Assembly (NCBI GenBank): GCA_035353855.1
Contig: DAOQAK010000003.1
Coordinates: 1 to 64,000 of the forward strand
Direction of reading: 5' to 3'
DNA length: 64,000 nt
From: Bacteroidales bacterium
Lineage (GTDB): Bacteria > Bacteroidota > Bacteroidia > Bacteroidales > CG2-30-32-10
Of this stretch, positions 44,235 to 52,649 are shown piece after piece; within the stretch, counting starts at the first letter, position 1, and each line of letters opens with the position of its first letter. The translations under genes and the position numbers were made by a program. The notes under the pieces were generated by a model. That model saw nothing but the letters and a program-made list of their open reading frames with translations. It ran no database searches and was not told where the DNA came from.

Positions 44235-44618
44235 ATGAATCCAATTCTTCTTACAGGTATATCGGTTGTGAATATTGCACTGGTATTCTATACTACTGCA
44301 TTTATCATTGCCCGCAGAAAAAAAATTATCAGTAAACTTTTTTTCAGCATATTGCTTATTGCTGTTTCCTTCGATATTACAGCAACAACATTAATGATCA
44401 TCGGTTCATCAAAAGGTCCGCTCACACTTCACGGAATAATAGGCTATACTTCACTGGGCGCAATGATATTCGAAGCAATTACGTTCTATCTTCTTATTAA
44501 GAAAAATGATTTCGGTAAAATATTCAGCAATAAAAGTCTGAAGGTTTTCACATTTATTTTTATTTACTGGGTATTGGCATATATTACAGGAGCTATACTG
44601 ATCATGCTCAGGAATTAA
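44235..44618 (+). CDS. HsmA-like (TIGR03987-type) four-helix membrane protein
   Basis: 127 residues with four membrane helices (about 5-24, 36-57, 66-87, 101-123). The FDITATTLM and LTLHGIIGYTSLGAM segments, with a His in the third helix, resemble the HsmA/TIGR03987 group of small membrane proteins. I am moderately sure of this. Its stop and the ATG of the TonB-dependent receptor are 1 bp apart, so it belongs to the haem locus. A conserved membrane His would suit a haem or electron role, but that is inference. Confidence 0.6.
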   Translation: MNPILLTGISVVNIALVFYTTAFIIARRKKIISKLFFSILLIAVSFDITATTLMIIGSSKGPLTLHGIIGYTSLGAMIFEAITFYLLIKKNDFGKIFSNKSLKVFTFIFIYWVLAYITGAILIMLRN

Positions 44619-44619
44619 A

Positions 44620-46779
44620 ATGAAAAATCTGAAATTATATTTTATCATTCTATTCCTTTTTGCTTTTTATACAAGCAAATGTCAAAACAATTTTTGTATC
44701 AAAGGTATTGTTAAAGATTCTGTAAATAGGATTGCATTATCGTCTGTAGCAGTAATTTCAGATGAGTTAGGGTATATATCCGAAACCGGCAAACATGGAA
44801 CATTTTCCATTCCGGCAACAGAAAATAAAATTTTCAATATTCGTTTTAGCATGCAGGGATACAAAACAAAATACTGCAAACTTAAAGCCGACTGCAAAGA
44901 TACTATTGTAATTTTCATTTCGCCTTCAATTATTGAAATGGATGAACTGACCATAACAGCTACACGCTTTGCCACAAAAATAAAAGAGTCGCCTGTACTT
45001 ACACAAATCATTTCGTCAAAAGAATTAAGTCTTGCCGGCTCCACACAAATAGCAACCGCCTTATCGAACGCTATGCCTGGTTTAGATTTTTATAATGAAG
45101 GCAGTGGGATGACATTCACCATGCAGGGAATAGAATCGAAATACACTTTGTTCCTTATTGATGGAGAACGCATGGCCGGCGAGAATCACGACAATATTGA
45201 TTATTACCGCTTAGGTTCATCGAACATTGAAAAGATCGAAATAGTAAAAGGTGCATCATCCACACTTTATGGATCCAATGCTATAGGAGGTGTTGTTAAT
45301 TTAATTACACGTACTCCCGTAAAACCCTTTGAAATGAACCTTTATGGAAGAGTTTCTAAATTTTCAGAATTAGAAAGCGGATTGAATTTTGGATTTCGTA
45401 AAAATAAATTTTCATCGTTCACCGATGTTTCAAGAAAAAGCACTGACGGTTATGACCTTACTCCCGAAACATCCGATTTATATACCCTTGAGCCATATAC
45501 ATTGTACAATGCTTTCCAGAAATTCACATATAAAGCAAATTCAAAATTATCTTTTATTCTAAAAGGTTCCTGTTATTCACGTGAGCGATTTGATGTTTCT
45601 GATGTTCCGGTTCATCCGCTATACAGCGATTACAATGGAAGCTTTACAACAAATTATAAAGTAAATGAACACCTTGATATAACTGCAACATATCACGGTG
45701 ACCGTTACGAAAGCCACAACATTTTAGAAAAACTCGATAACCAGAAAAAAAGCATTTATTACGATATACAGCATACAGGAAGAATCATAGGAAAATATTT
45801 TAATACATATGACCATATAATAAAAAAACAGTCCCTGATCACAGGTGTGGAAATGTTTTCTGATAAAATGTTTTCTGAACGCATTGAAGACTCAACACGT
45901 GAAATGAAAAATTACAATATTTTTATTCTCGATGAAATAAAAATTAATAATCATTTTACTGCTATCGGAGGTATTCGTTATGATAATTATTCATCGGTAA
46001 AATCTTCGCTATCGCCAAAAGTATCGCTCATGTATTCTATTGGAAAATTTAATTACAGGGCTACTTATGGCTATGGGTTTCGTGTTCCAAGTATTAAAGA
46101 ACAATATTATGATTTTGATTTGGGATTTATTTCCGTAAAAGGAAATGATTCACTTCGTCCTGAACATTCAAAATATGCATCCTTTTCCGTTGAATACAAT
46201 CATAAAAAAAATAATGCCAGCGCTAATGTTTATTTCAACAGGGTTGATGATATGATACATGATGTTCTGCTAGCCAATACTACAAACAGCTACACATACA
46301 TCAACCTGAACAAAGTGAATGTGAGTGGTATTGATTTGCTTCAACATTTTAATATCAATAAAAACTTTTCCATTAGTGCAGGATATAGTTATACTTATGC
46401 TTACGACATGATCAAAAAAGAAGAACTCGGCGGAGTATGTAAAAATTCAGGCGTTGCAGGTATTGAATATTCGTGGAAACTGAGAAATTATAAAGGAATG
46501 TTATCTTTCAACGGAAAAATTTATGGGAAGAAAACTTTTGAAAATTATGACGCAGCAACTTACTCATATTATACTGATACATATCCTTCATATTCTCTTT
46601 GGAGAGCCACACTTGCACAATATTTTTATAATCATTCTGTAGAGTTAAGTTTGGGAATCACTAATATTTTTGACTATCGCAACAACACCGACTTAATCAA
46701 TATTGACCCGGGTAGAAGATTTTTCTGCATGTTAATTATTTCCATTGATAAATTATACGAACAAATAAAAAACAAATAA
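44620..46779 (+). CDS. TonB-dependent receptor (HmuR/haem-type)
   Basis: 719 residues. Signal peptide to about 21 (YTSKCQ), carboxypeptidase-regulatory-like domain (25-100), plug domain (about 110-235: DELTITATRFATKIKESP, IEKIEIVKGASSTLYGSNAIGGVVNLIT), then the 22-stranded barrel ending with aromatic-terminal FFCMLIISIDKLYEQ. It imports a large ligand across the outer membrane using TonB energy. Haem as ligand is inferred from the HmuY-family gene 4 bp downstream. It starts 1 bp after the HsmA-like gene. No tonB, exbB or exbD lies in the window. Confidence 0.9.
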   Translation: MKNLKLYFIILFLFAFYTSKCQNNFCIKGIVKDSVNRIALSSVAVISDELGYISETGKHGTFSIPATENKIFNIRFSMQGYKTKYCKLKADCKDTIVIFISPSIIEMDELTITATRFATKIKESPVLTQIISSKELSLAGSTQIATALSNAMPGLDFYNEGSGMTFTMQGIESKYTLFLIDGERMAGENHDNIDYYRLGSSNIEKIEIVKGASSTLYGSNAIGGVVNLITRTPVKPFEMNLYGRVSKFSELESGLNFGFRKNKFSSFTDVSRKSTDGYDLTPETSDLYTLEPYTLYNAFQKFTYKANSKLSFILKGSCYSRERFDVSDVPVHPLYSDYNGSFTTNYKVNEHLDITATYHGDRYESHNILEKLDNQKKSIYYDIQHTGRIIGKYFNTYDHIIKKQSLITGVEMFSDKMFSERIEDSTREMKNYNIFILDEIKINNHFTAIGGIRYDNYSSVKSSLSPKVSLMYSIGKFNYRATYGYGFRVPSIKEQYYDFDLGFISVKGNDSLRPEHSKYASFSVEYNHKKNNASANVYFNRVDDMIHDVLLANTTNSYTYINLNKVNVSGIDLLQHFNINKNFSISAGYSYTYAYDMIKKEELGGVCKNSGVAGIEYSWKLRNYKGMLSFNGKIYGKKTFENYDAATYSYYTDTYPSYSLWRATLAQYFYNHSVELSLGITNIFDYRNNTDLINIDPGRRFFCMLIISIDKLYEQIKNK

Positions 46780-46783
46780 AACT

Positions 46784-47395
46784 ATGAAAATGAAAAAAAC
46801 AATTTTATTTCTATTCGCCACAATGGCATTATTTACACGATGTGATAAAAACGACGACAGTAATGATGACAACACTACTCCAACCAATAATACTAAAACT
46901 GTTGAGCTGGATGTTCATAACGACATTGTAAACTGGCGCTATTACTCTTTTGAAAAAGGAGCAGAGGTTACTATAACTGATTCTAATTACAGCGATACAT
47001 TAGGATGGGATTTAGGAATTCATTACGAAAACTTCAGAACAAACGGCGGGGCAAGCGGAATTGGACAGGGCGCTATTATTGACCTGGGTGCTGTTGATTT
47101 CAGCAGTGTAACTTTAAGTTCAATAGGAAGCAACACTTATACTCTTGATGATACTATAACCGTTCTTACTTCTGTTGCTATGCCACCAACAATGGAAACA
47201 ACACCCGGCAGTGTATTAATGGAAGATATGTTTTTATCACCCGCAGGACCACCGCCACATACATATACTCCGAATAATCATGTTTACATAATCCGCACGG
47301 CTAACGGAAAACACGTAAAATTTATCGGAACATCATTTTTTAATACCAGCGGCGTTGAAGGATATTTTAATTTTAAATATGAAGTGTTGGATTAA
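46784..47395 (+). CDS. HmuY-family haem-binding lipoprotein
   Basis: 203 residues. A lipoprotein signal (LFATMALFTRC, Cys20) is followed by an Asp/Asn/Thr linker and a beta-rich domain. WRYYSFEKG, WDLGIHYENFRTNGG and the closing YIIRTANGKHVKFIGTSFF are the HmuY-type segments. Family members are surface haemophores that pass haem to a HmuR-type receptor. Two His bind haem in the Porphyromonas protein, Met in some relatives; this one has a Met-rich loop (VAMPPTMETTP, LMEDMF) near the ligand region. ATG at 46790 is an alternative start. Followed by a strong terminator. Confidence 0.85.
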   Translation: MKMKKTILFLFATMALFTRCDKNDDSNDDNTTPTNNTKTVELDVHNDIVNWRYYSFEKGAEVTITDSNYSDTLGWDLGIHYENFRTNGGASGIGQGAIIDLGAVDFSSVTLSSIGSNTYTLDDTITVLTSVAMPPTMETTPGSVLMEDMFLSPAGPPPHTYTPNNHVYIIRTANGKHVKFIGTSFFNTSGVEGYFNFKYEVLD

Positions 47396-47417
47396 AACAA
47401 TATCGAAAATAAAAAAG

Positions 47418-47450
47418 AAAGGCTTTCAGAATTTTGAAAGCCTTTTTTTT
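47418..47450 (+). terminator. Intrinsic terminator of the haem locus
   Basis: AAAGGCTTTCA (47418-47428) and TGAAAGCCTTT (47435-47445), an 11-bp stem with a 6-nt loop, then more T residues. It lies 22 bp past the HmuY stop codon. Confidence 0.9.
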
Positions 47451-47494
47451 ATTTTTTCGGATTATGATTATTTAATAATTCAGCAATTTGGTAT

Positions 47495-47588
47495 AAGGAC
47501 TAAAGTCCTTTATAAATGTGGGTCTCACAATAGCCCCGACCTTAAGGTCGGGGCTAATAAAACTCTATGAAATTGGGCTTTAGCCCAA
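47495..47588. repeat. Cluster of four palindromes (REP-like)
   Basis: In order: AAGGACT-AA-AGTCCTT (47495-47510), TGTG-GGTCT-CACA (47517-47529), the 24-base perfect palindrome AGCCCCGACC-TTAA-GGTCGGGGCT (47532-47555), and TTGGGCT-TT-AGCCCAA (47573-47588). Such clusters of GC-rich palindromes with TTAA or AA centres occur between genes in Bacteroidota, as I recall, and look like REP/BIME elements. Between convergent genes, so it could also stop transcription from both sides. Confidence 0.75.
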
Positions 47589-47653
47589 AAAGATCACGAA
47601 AAAATTATTGAACTGTTGATTATTTTTAATTCCCATCAAACAATTCCCTTGCA

Positions 47654-50092
47654 TTACATCGCTATAGTGAAAGTGAATTTATAGGCAATATTTTCTTTGA
47701 ATGAAGACAGCGCATAATTTCCATAACGATAATAAGCTCCTACTCCTAATCCATAAAAGCCTGTATTAATTAAATTATTAACCAGTAATCCCGATTCATA
47801 ATATATTTTATTCATCTGTGAAAAAGTAACATTATAATGTTTTGATGAATTTTTTAATTCGCCTATCCCCAGGTTTGTTGCAATAGCTATAATAGGAGCA
47901 AATTTTTTAAAACGGAATAAAAGTTTATCGAAACTATGTGTATAAAAAAGCGCGGCATATTGATCAGATAAAAATTCGTTCATACGCATAGTGGCAAAAC
48001 TTCCGGGAGCGGCAATCGTGAACTGCCTGTAGCTGCCATTTCCCGAATACAGGTTGCAGTACGGGATATCACCATTAATATACCCTGCCTGGAAATGAAA
48101 TGAAGAATGGCCTAAATTTTTAATGAAAAAAGTTTTTTTAATTTTTAAATCAAAACGGCTATATGAATAAGCGCCATCCCATAAATTATTAAAGCCATGA
48201 ATAAAATTAAAATAAACAACAGGATATTTTGTACCCATCGACATTTTATAACGCAATGTTTTTATAAATTTTTCCTTATAGCTGTAACAAAGACCAAATG
48301 CAAGTTCTGTGAAATTATATTCATCAAGTAAGAGAGAAACGTTTTCATTAGTAACGCCATAATAGTAGTCATTGGTAACTATTTTGTGAATTTGACTAAG
48401 GCTTACATCAGCCTTCAAATAGCGCAGGGCAGAAAATTTTATAAAGACTTCTTTTTTCTCAATACTATCCATCCTGTTGATGAGATAATCGCGAAAACGT
48501 GCATCGCTGAATAATAAATTCTGTTCATTAAAATCAACACCGCCGGATTCGCTAACATCCTTTATATATGAAACTCCTGCGCTCAAATCATGTTTTTTAG
48601 AAAGTATTATTGAAGCATCGCCACCATATTTAAAAGCATTATCATTAAACCCATAAGCAAAATATCCCCCGAACAAAAAACGTTCGCTTAGCTTATAATT
48701 ATTATGCATTCCCAATCCCAGCCTGAAACCCTCGTAATCATTGAAGCGAATAAAGCGTTCAATATCCAGGTCAATAAATTTTACCGGAATTTTTCCAGAC
48801 ATTAATGTTTCTATTGATTTCATTTTTTTATCGAAGTTCACTTCCTTCCCTAAACTATCAATTACCTGATAGGTGCGTTTATCTTTATCAGAAAGGCTAT
48901 CGGTTCGATATACATTCCAAATTTTGTCATCATTTTTTGTATCTGCATTTTGAATTTCCAATTCAATATTTGAAAAATCACTTTTCTTTAATTCGGGATT
49001 GATCGCAATATTTTTCAAATAACTTCTGCCCTGCCCTATCAGCTTAACCCTGTTCACCGAAATGTTTTTAAAAATAAAATCGGAATTCAGCTGAACAGGA
49101 AACCATTGTTTGTTATCAATGAGCTCGTACATCTGCTGTATTTTAATTGACATCCCGCCGGCTTCTTCATTAGCAGGTTCAGCAATTACGTTTTGAATAG
49201 CACAACCGTTTGTATTGATATAAATTAATCCTTTAAGCCCGTCAAAATTCCGGTTCCTGTGGGGTTTAAATGAAATAACATAAATACTGTCGTTGCCCTG
49301 GTATAGCGTATCTTCCAAAAGGAAAAAATATTTATCAGTACTTCCTTTACTTACCGGGGTAATATAATTTTTATCGCCAATAGTTATGATTTCATTATAA
49401 AAAGAGAACGACTGCATTTGCGTTACAAGCAGAGCAAACAGAGGGTCTTTGAATCCTGATATTTTATAAGCGATCAATTTTTCTGAATTTTTATCGGGAT
49501 ACATGAACTTACGTTCCATCACACTTTCCATTAAAAACAAATATTGTTTTTCGAAAAAAACTTTTGTTTTAATCAAATCCGAATCACCAACCGCAGTATC
49601 AGTCTTCACAGAATCAAGATCGGCAGTAAAAATCATTTTATTGTATGAGCTGTATGAAAACGAAGAAAGTTTTTCCGGATTGTTTAAGTCACGGTTCTCT
49701 ATCATCCTGTTGATGATACGATGTGCAGGATTTTCACCCGGAAGGATCACTACTTCATTCAGCAAAACTTCTTTACTGGTTAATGCAATCAGGATATTCT
49801 TTGTTTTATCACCAACTTTATACGTGTATGATTCATAACCTACATAACTCAATTTTAATGAATCGATATTTTGTAAAGAAGTAATTTTAAATACCCCATC
49901 AATATCGGTTTGATGAACATTGTTTTCATTATTAATAAGGATATTCACAAATGCAAGCGGTTCGTGATTTTGGGCATCAATAACTTTTCCAACAACTGAG
50001 TATGACTGTGAAAAAATATCGGATTGAAAAAATAAAAAGAAAGAAAGTAAAACTAAAAGTCGAAAAATTCTATTTATAAATGATTGCAACAC
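47654..50092 (-). CDS. DUF5686/carboxypeptidase-regulatory-like outer-membrane protein, paralogue 2
   Basis: About 812 residues. Signal peptide (LLVLLSFFLFFQSDIFSQ), carboxypeptidase-regulatory-like domain (SVVGKVIDAQNHEPLAFVNILI), the FSYSSYNKMIF segment matching the DUF5686 relative at 17406, and a barrel-like C-terminus ending KFTFTIAM. The frame opens to an ATG at 50173, but that ATG is inside a palindrome (50153-50170) and would add 27 polar residues before the signal. I choose the GTG at 50092; a TTG follows at once. Function unproven; both copies belong to a Bacteroidota outer-membrane family. Confidence 0.78.
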   Translation of the reverse strand: MLQSFINRIFRLLVLLSFFLFFQSDIFSQSYSVVGKVIDAQNHEPLAFVNILINNENNVHQTDIDGVFKITSLQNIDSLKLSYVGYESYTYKVGDKTKNILIALTSKEVLLNEVVILPGENPAHRIINRMIENRDLNNPEKLSSFSYSSYNKMIFTADLDSVKTDTAVGDSDLIKTKVFFEKQYLFLMESVMERKFMYPDKNSEKLIAYKISGFKDPLFALLVTQMQSFSFYNEIITIGDKNYITPVSKGSTDKYFFLLEDTLYQGNDSIYVISFKPHRNRNFDGLKGLIYINTNGCAIQNVIAEPANEEAGGMSIKIQQMYELIDNKQWFPVQLNSDFIFKNISVNRVKLIGQGRSYLKNIAINPELKKSDFSNIELEIQNADTKNDDKIWNVYRTDSLSDKDKRTYQVIDSLGKEVNFDKKMKSIETLMSGKIPVKFIDLDIERFIRFNDYEGFRLGLGMHNNYKLSERFLFGGYFAYGFNDNAFKYGGDASIILSKKHDLSAGVSYIKDVSESGGVDFNEQNLLFSDARFRDYLINRMDSIEKKEVFIKFSALRYLKADVSLSQIHKIVTNDYYYGVTNENVSLLLDEYNFTELAFGLCYSYKEKFIKTLRYKMSMGTKYPVVYFNFIHGFNNLWDGAYSYSRFDLKIKKTFFIKNLGHSSFHFQAGYINGDIPYCNLYSGNGSYRQFTIAAPGSFATMRMNEFLSDQYAALFYTHSFDKLLFRFKKFAPIIAIATNLGIGELKNSSKHYNVTFSQMNKIYYESGLLVNNLINTGFYGLGVGAYYRYGNYALSSFKENIAYKFTFTIAM

Positions 50093-50152
50093 TATTATTA
50101 TAATTGTTTTATTGATTCTTTTGTTATTCTTTTCACCATCATTAATGATCGT

Positions 50153-50170
50153 ACTCCACTGCGGCGGAGT
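50153..50170. repeat. Short palindrome overlapping the 5' extension of the DUF5686 frame
   Basis: ACTCC (50153-50157) and GGAGT (50166-50170) with an 8-nt GC-rich spacer. It resembles the GACTCC/GGAGTC palindrome at 55858-55875 and is likely a REP-type unit. Confidence 0.5.
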
Positions 50171-50287
50171 CATTCGTTATCATTTATCTATAGCCAACTA
50201 AATTTCGTATTTTTGAATTTCAAATTTCTACCCATTGCATTTTAACTCTGCAATCTCACTTCTGAATCCTTAAATCGTAAATTAAAC

Positions 50288-50740
50288 TTATTCTTTATTC
50301 TTCGTATCAATTATAATTGTAACCGGACCATCATTCACCAAATGAACATTCATCATAGCTCCGAAAATTCCTGTCGGAACAGGTTTTCCAAAAACTTCCG
50401 ATAATTTTTTATTAAACTTTTCGTAAAGAGAAATTGCAATTTCGGGTTTTGCTGCACGAATATATGAAGGCCTGTTTCCTTTTTTAGTCAATGCATGTAA
50501 TGTAAACTGACTCACTGTAAGAATCTCGCCTCCGGCTTCCTGAACGGAAAGATTCATCACGCCATTGTTATCATTGAAAATACGAAGCTGAATGATCTTT
50601 TTACAAATCCAATTAATATCTTCATCGTTATCGCTGTCTTCGAACCCTGTTAGTATTAGCAATCCTTTATTAATTTTTCCGGTAATTTCATTATTTACTG
50701 TAACAGATGCTTCGGAAACCCTTTGAATAACAACACGCAT
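50288..50740 (-). CDS. dtd: D-aminoacyl-tRNA deacylase Dtd
   Basis: 150 residues, the normal length. MRVVIQRVSEASVTV, the substrate-site SQFTLHA and the C-terminal HLVNDGPVTI (with the Gly-cisPro that reads chirality) are conserved. It removes D-amino acids from mischarged tRNA. It lies on the minus strand between the ECF sigma gene (72 bp upstream) and the DUF5686 gene. Confidence 0.96.
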   Translation of the reverse strand: MRVVIQRVSEASVTVNNEITGKINKGLLILTGFEDSDNDEDINWICKKIIQLRIFNDNNGVMNLSVQEAGGEILTVSQFTLHALTKKGNRPSYIRAAKPEIAISLYEKFNKKLSEVFGKPVPTGIFGAMMNVHLVNDGPVTIIIDTKNKE

Positions 50741-50812
50741 AATGTATGAATGAAAATCAAAAATAATAATAAATTGTGAAGGAATTCTTATAAAACCGGA
50801 AACAATTCAATA

Positions 50813-51424
50813 TCAGATTTTTTCTTGTGAATTTTTCAGAATATTAAAAAGGAATTCACGTGCCCTGAAGAGTTGAGCTTTAACAGTACCGAGTGGAAGC
50901 TCCATTTTTTCAGCAATTTCTTCATAAGAAAGTTCCTGGAAATAACGCATTTCAATAAGTGATCTATATCGTGGTTTAAGTTTTTCAACAATTTCACGCA
51001 TTACTTTTATTTTCTGCTTTTTTATAAAATTCTCTTCCGGGTCAAGAACACCAGCTGGAATATTTTGTGCCATTTCAGCGCCTTCCTGACTTTCGTAAGG
51101 TTTATCAATGGATAAAGCGATCTTCTTTTTCTTGCGGATAAAATCAATGCAGTTGTTCGAAGCAATTTTAAAAAGCCAAGTACTGAATGCGTAATCAGGA
51201 GTATATTGATGTAATTTATTGAAAGCTTTACCAAATGCTTCAATGGTTAAATCATCGGCATCATCGGAATTATTGGTCATTTTGAGCAACATGAAATAAA
51301 TAGTATCCTTATAATTATTCATGAGCTCAGCATAAGCTTTCTGATCGCCTTTATTCACAGCCATCTGAACGAGCTTATAGTCGCGCATTGCTTTATCAGT
51401 AAGATGAGATGTCGTTATTTCCAT
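50813..51424 (-). CDS. ECF-type RNA polymerase sigma factor
   Basis: 203 residues. Region 2 (about 25-95) has ADDLTIEAFGKAFNKLHQY and FSTWLFKIASNNCIDFIRKKKK; region 4 (about 140-195) has RYRSLIEMRYFQELSYEEIAEKMELPLGTVKAQLFRARE. No sigma-3 domain, so it is of the ECF type; the 30-residue acidic linker between the regions is somewhat long. No anti-sigma factor is encoded next to it. Its start lies 10 bp inside the end of the GT2 gene, so the two are transcribed together. Confidence 0.93.
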   Translation of the reverse strand: MEITTSHLTDKAMRDYKLVQMAVNKGDQKAYAELMNNYKDTIYFMLLKMTNNSDDADDLTIEAFGKAFNKLHQYTPDYAFSTWLFKIASNNCIDFIRKKKKIALSIDKPYESQEGAEMAQNIPAGVLDPEENFIKKQKIKVMREIVEKLKPRYRSLIEMRYFQELSYEEIAEKMELPLGTVKAQLFRAREFLFNILKNSQEKI

Positions 51425-52566
51425 TTATTCTCGTGAACCAAATAATTTGAAAAAGCTATTAATGGATTTATAACTAAAAAAATAATATCCATCACTGGCG
51501 AAATTAATAATAAATTTTTTTCGTCCAACCTGTTCATGCATTTTTTAAAAATAAACATCATGGATGCCGTTTTCAAAACGTACAATGAACCTATAAAAAT
51601 AATGTCATTGTAAAATGATGCTTTAATGAAGAAAACCATCATGAATACTAGCGTTGCATAAAACAATAAATTGCTAAAAGGAAATAATCCCAGCATTATT
51701 TTATGCTTTAATTTATATAAATTACTGGTTGAATAATGACGTTTTTTTTGTCTGAACCAATCGGAATAACTTGTTTTAGGGGCTGAAAATGTTTGACTTT
51801 CATGCGAAATCTCAATGCATGCATTGTTATTCTTAGCAATCTGGTTAATTAAAAGGTCATCATCGCCCGAAGGAATCTGATAATGAGAAGTAAAGCCCTT
51901 GTTTTTAAAAAACAATTCCTTATTATATGCTAAATTTCTTCCCACACCCATATAGGTCATTCCTGATAACGACCACGACAAATACTGTATTGCTGTATAA
52001 ATCGTATCAAAACGGATCAGCTGGTTCAGAAAACCTTTGCGTTTCTCATAGCCACTGTATCCGAGAATAATCTGGTTCTTATCCGAAAAATTTTTCTGCA
52101 TTTCAAAAATCCAGCGTTTGCTTTTGGGGGTGCAGTCAGCATCAGTAAGTAAAACCAGGTCGTGTTTCGCTGATTTTATCCCAACAGCCAGTGCAAATTT
52201 TTTACCTGAAAAAAAATTAACATTCTGCTTAATGGTAACCACGCTTAAATGAGGATATTGCTCTGACATGTTTTTCAATAAATAATGACTATCATCGTCG
52301 GAACAATCATTAACAAGTACCACTTCAAAGTTGGCGTATTCCTGTTCAAGAATCAAAGGAAGATTTTTTTTCAGGTTGGAATATTCGTTTTTTGCACAGA
52401 TAACAACTGAAACCGGATAATTCTTTTCAGGAACTATTTTTTTATTATAAAAAGCCAGCTTGCTGAAAATGCCCCAGTAATAAGCCATCTGAATGATAAA
52501 GCAGGCTAATAAAATAAGGAATGCTCCAAATAATAAATTGTCGGATAGGATATTTTGTAAAAACAT
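51415..52566 (-). CDS. Membrane-bound family 2 glycosyltransferase
   Basis: 383 residues: an N-terminal helix (about 13-33), a GT-A domain (about 45-270) with VSVVICAKNE, NDCSDDDS, LTDADCTP and a C-terminal RQKKRH, placed like the R/QxxRW motif of processive GT2 enzymes, and three helices near the C-terminus (about 300-375). The layout fits polysaccharide or lipid glycosylation at the inner membrane. Product unknown. It overlaps the sigma-factor gene by 10 bp; the divergent tgt gene is 83 bp upstream. Confidence 0.87.
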   Translation of the reverse strand: MFLQNILSDNLLFGAFLILLACFIIQMAYYWGIFSKLAFYNKKIVPEKNYPVSVVICAKNEYSNLKKNLPLILEQEYANFEVVLVNDCSDDDSHYLLKNMSEQYPHLSVVTIKQNVNFFSGKKFALAVGIKSAKHDLVLLTDADCTPKSKRWIFEMQKNFSDKNQIILGYSGYEKRKGFLNQLIRFDTIYTAIQYLSWSLSGMTYMGVGRNLAYNKELFFKNKGFTSHYQIPSGDDDLLINQIAKNNNACIEISHESQTFSAPKTSYSDWFRQKKRHYSTSNLYKLKHKIMLGLFPFSNLLFYATLVFMMVFFIKASFYNDIIFIGSLYVLKTASMMFIFKKCMNRLDEKNLLLISPVMDIIFLVINPLIAFSNYLVHENKWK

Positions 52567-52586
52567 TTTTTCTAATTCTAAAACTG

Positions 52587-52594
52587 CAAAATTA
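52587..52594 (-). promoter_or_regulatory. TAnnTTTG -7 box for the GT2/ECF operon
   Basis: TAATTTTG on the minus strand, ending 21 bp before the ATG at 52566. Confidence 0.35.
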
Positions 52595-52616
52595 TCTTTT
52601 CATACTTATTTAGAAT

Positions 52617-52624
52617 TATCTTTG
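52617..52624 (+). promoter_or_regulatory. TAnnTTTG -7 box for tgt
   Basis: TATCTTTG, 25 bp before the GTG start of tgt. Confidence 0.45.
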
Positions 52625-52649
52625 AGCAAAAATTTATAAACAAAAAAAA

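Noticed and set aside
47355..47570. Plus-strand frame running from the HmuY end through the palindromes
   Set aside because: Crosses the intrinsic terminator and the REP-like cluster; not a plausible gene.
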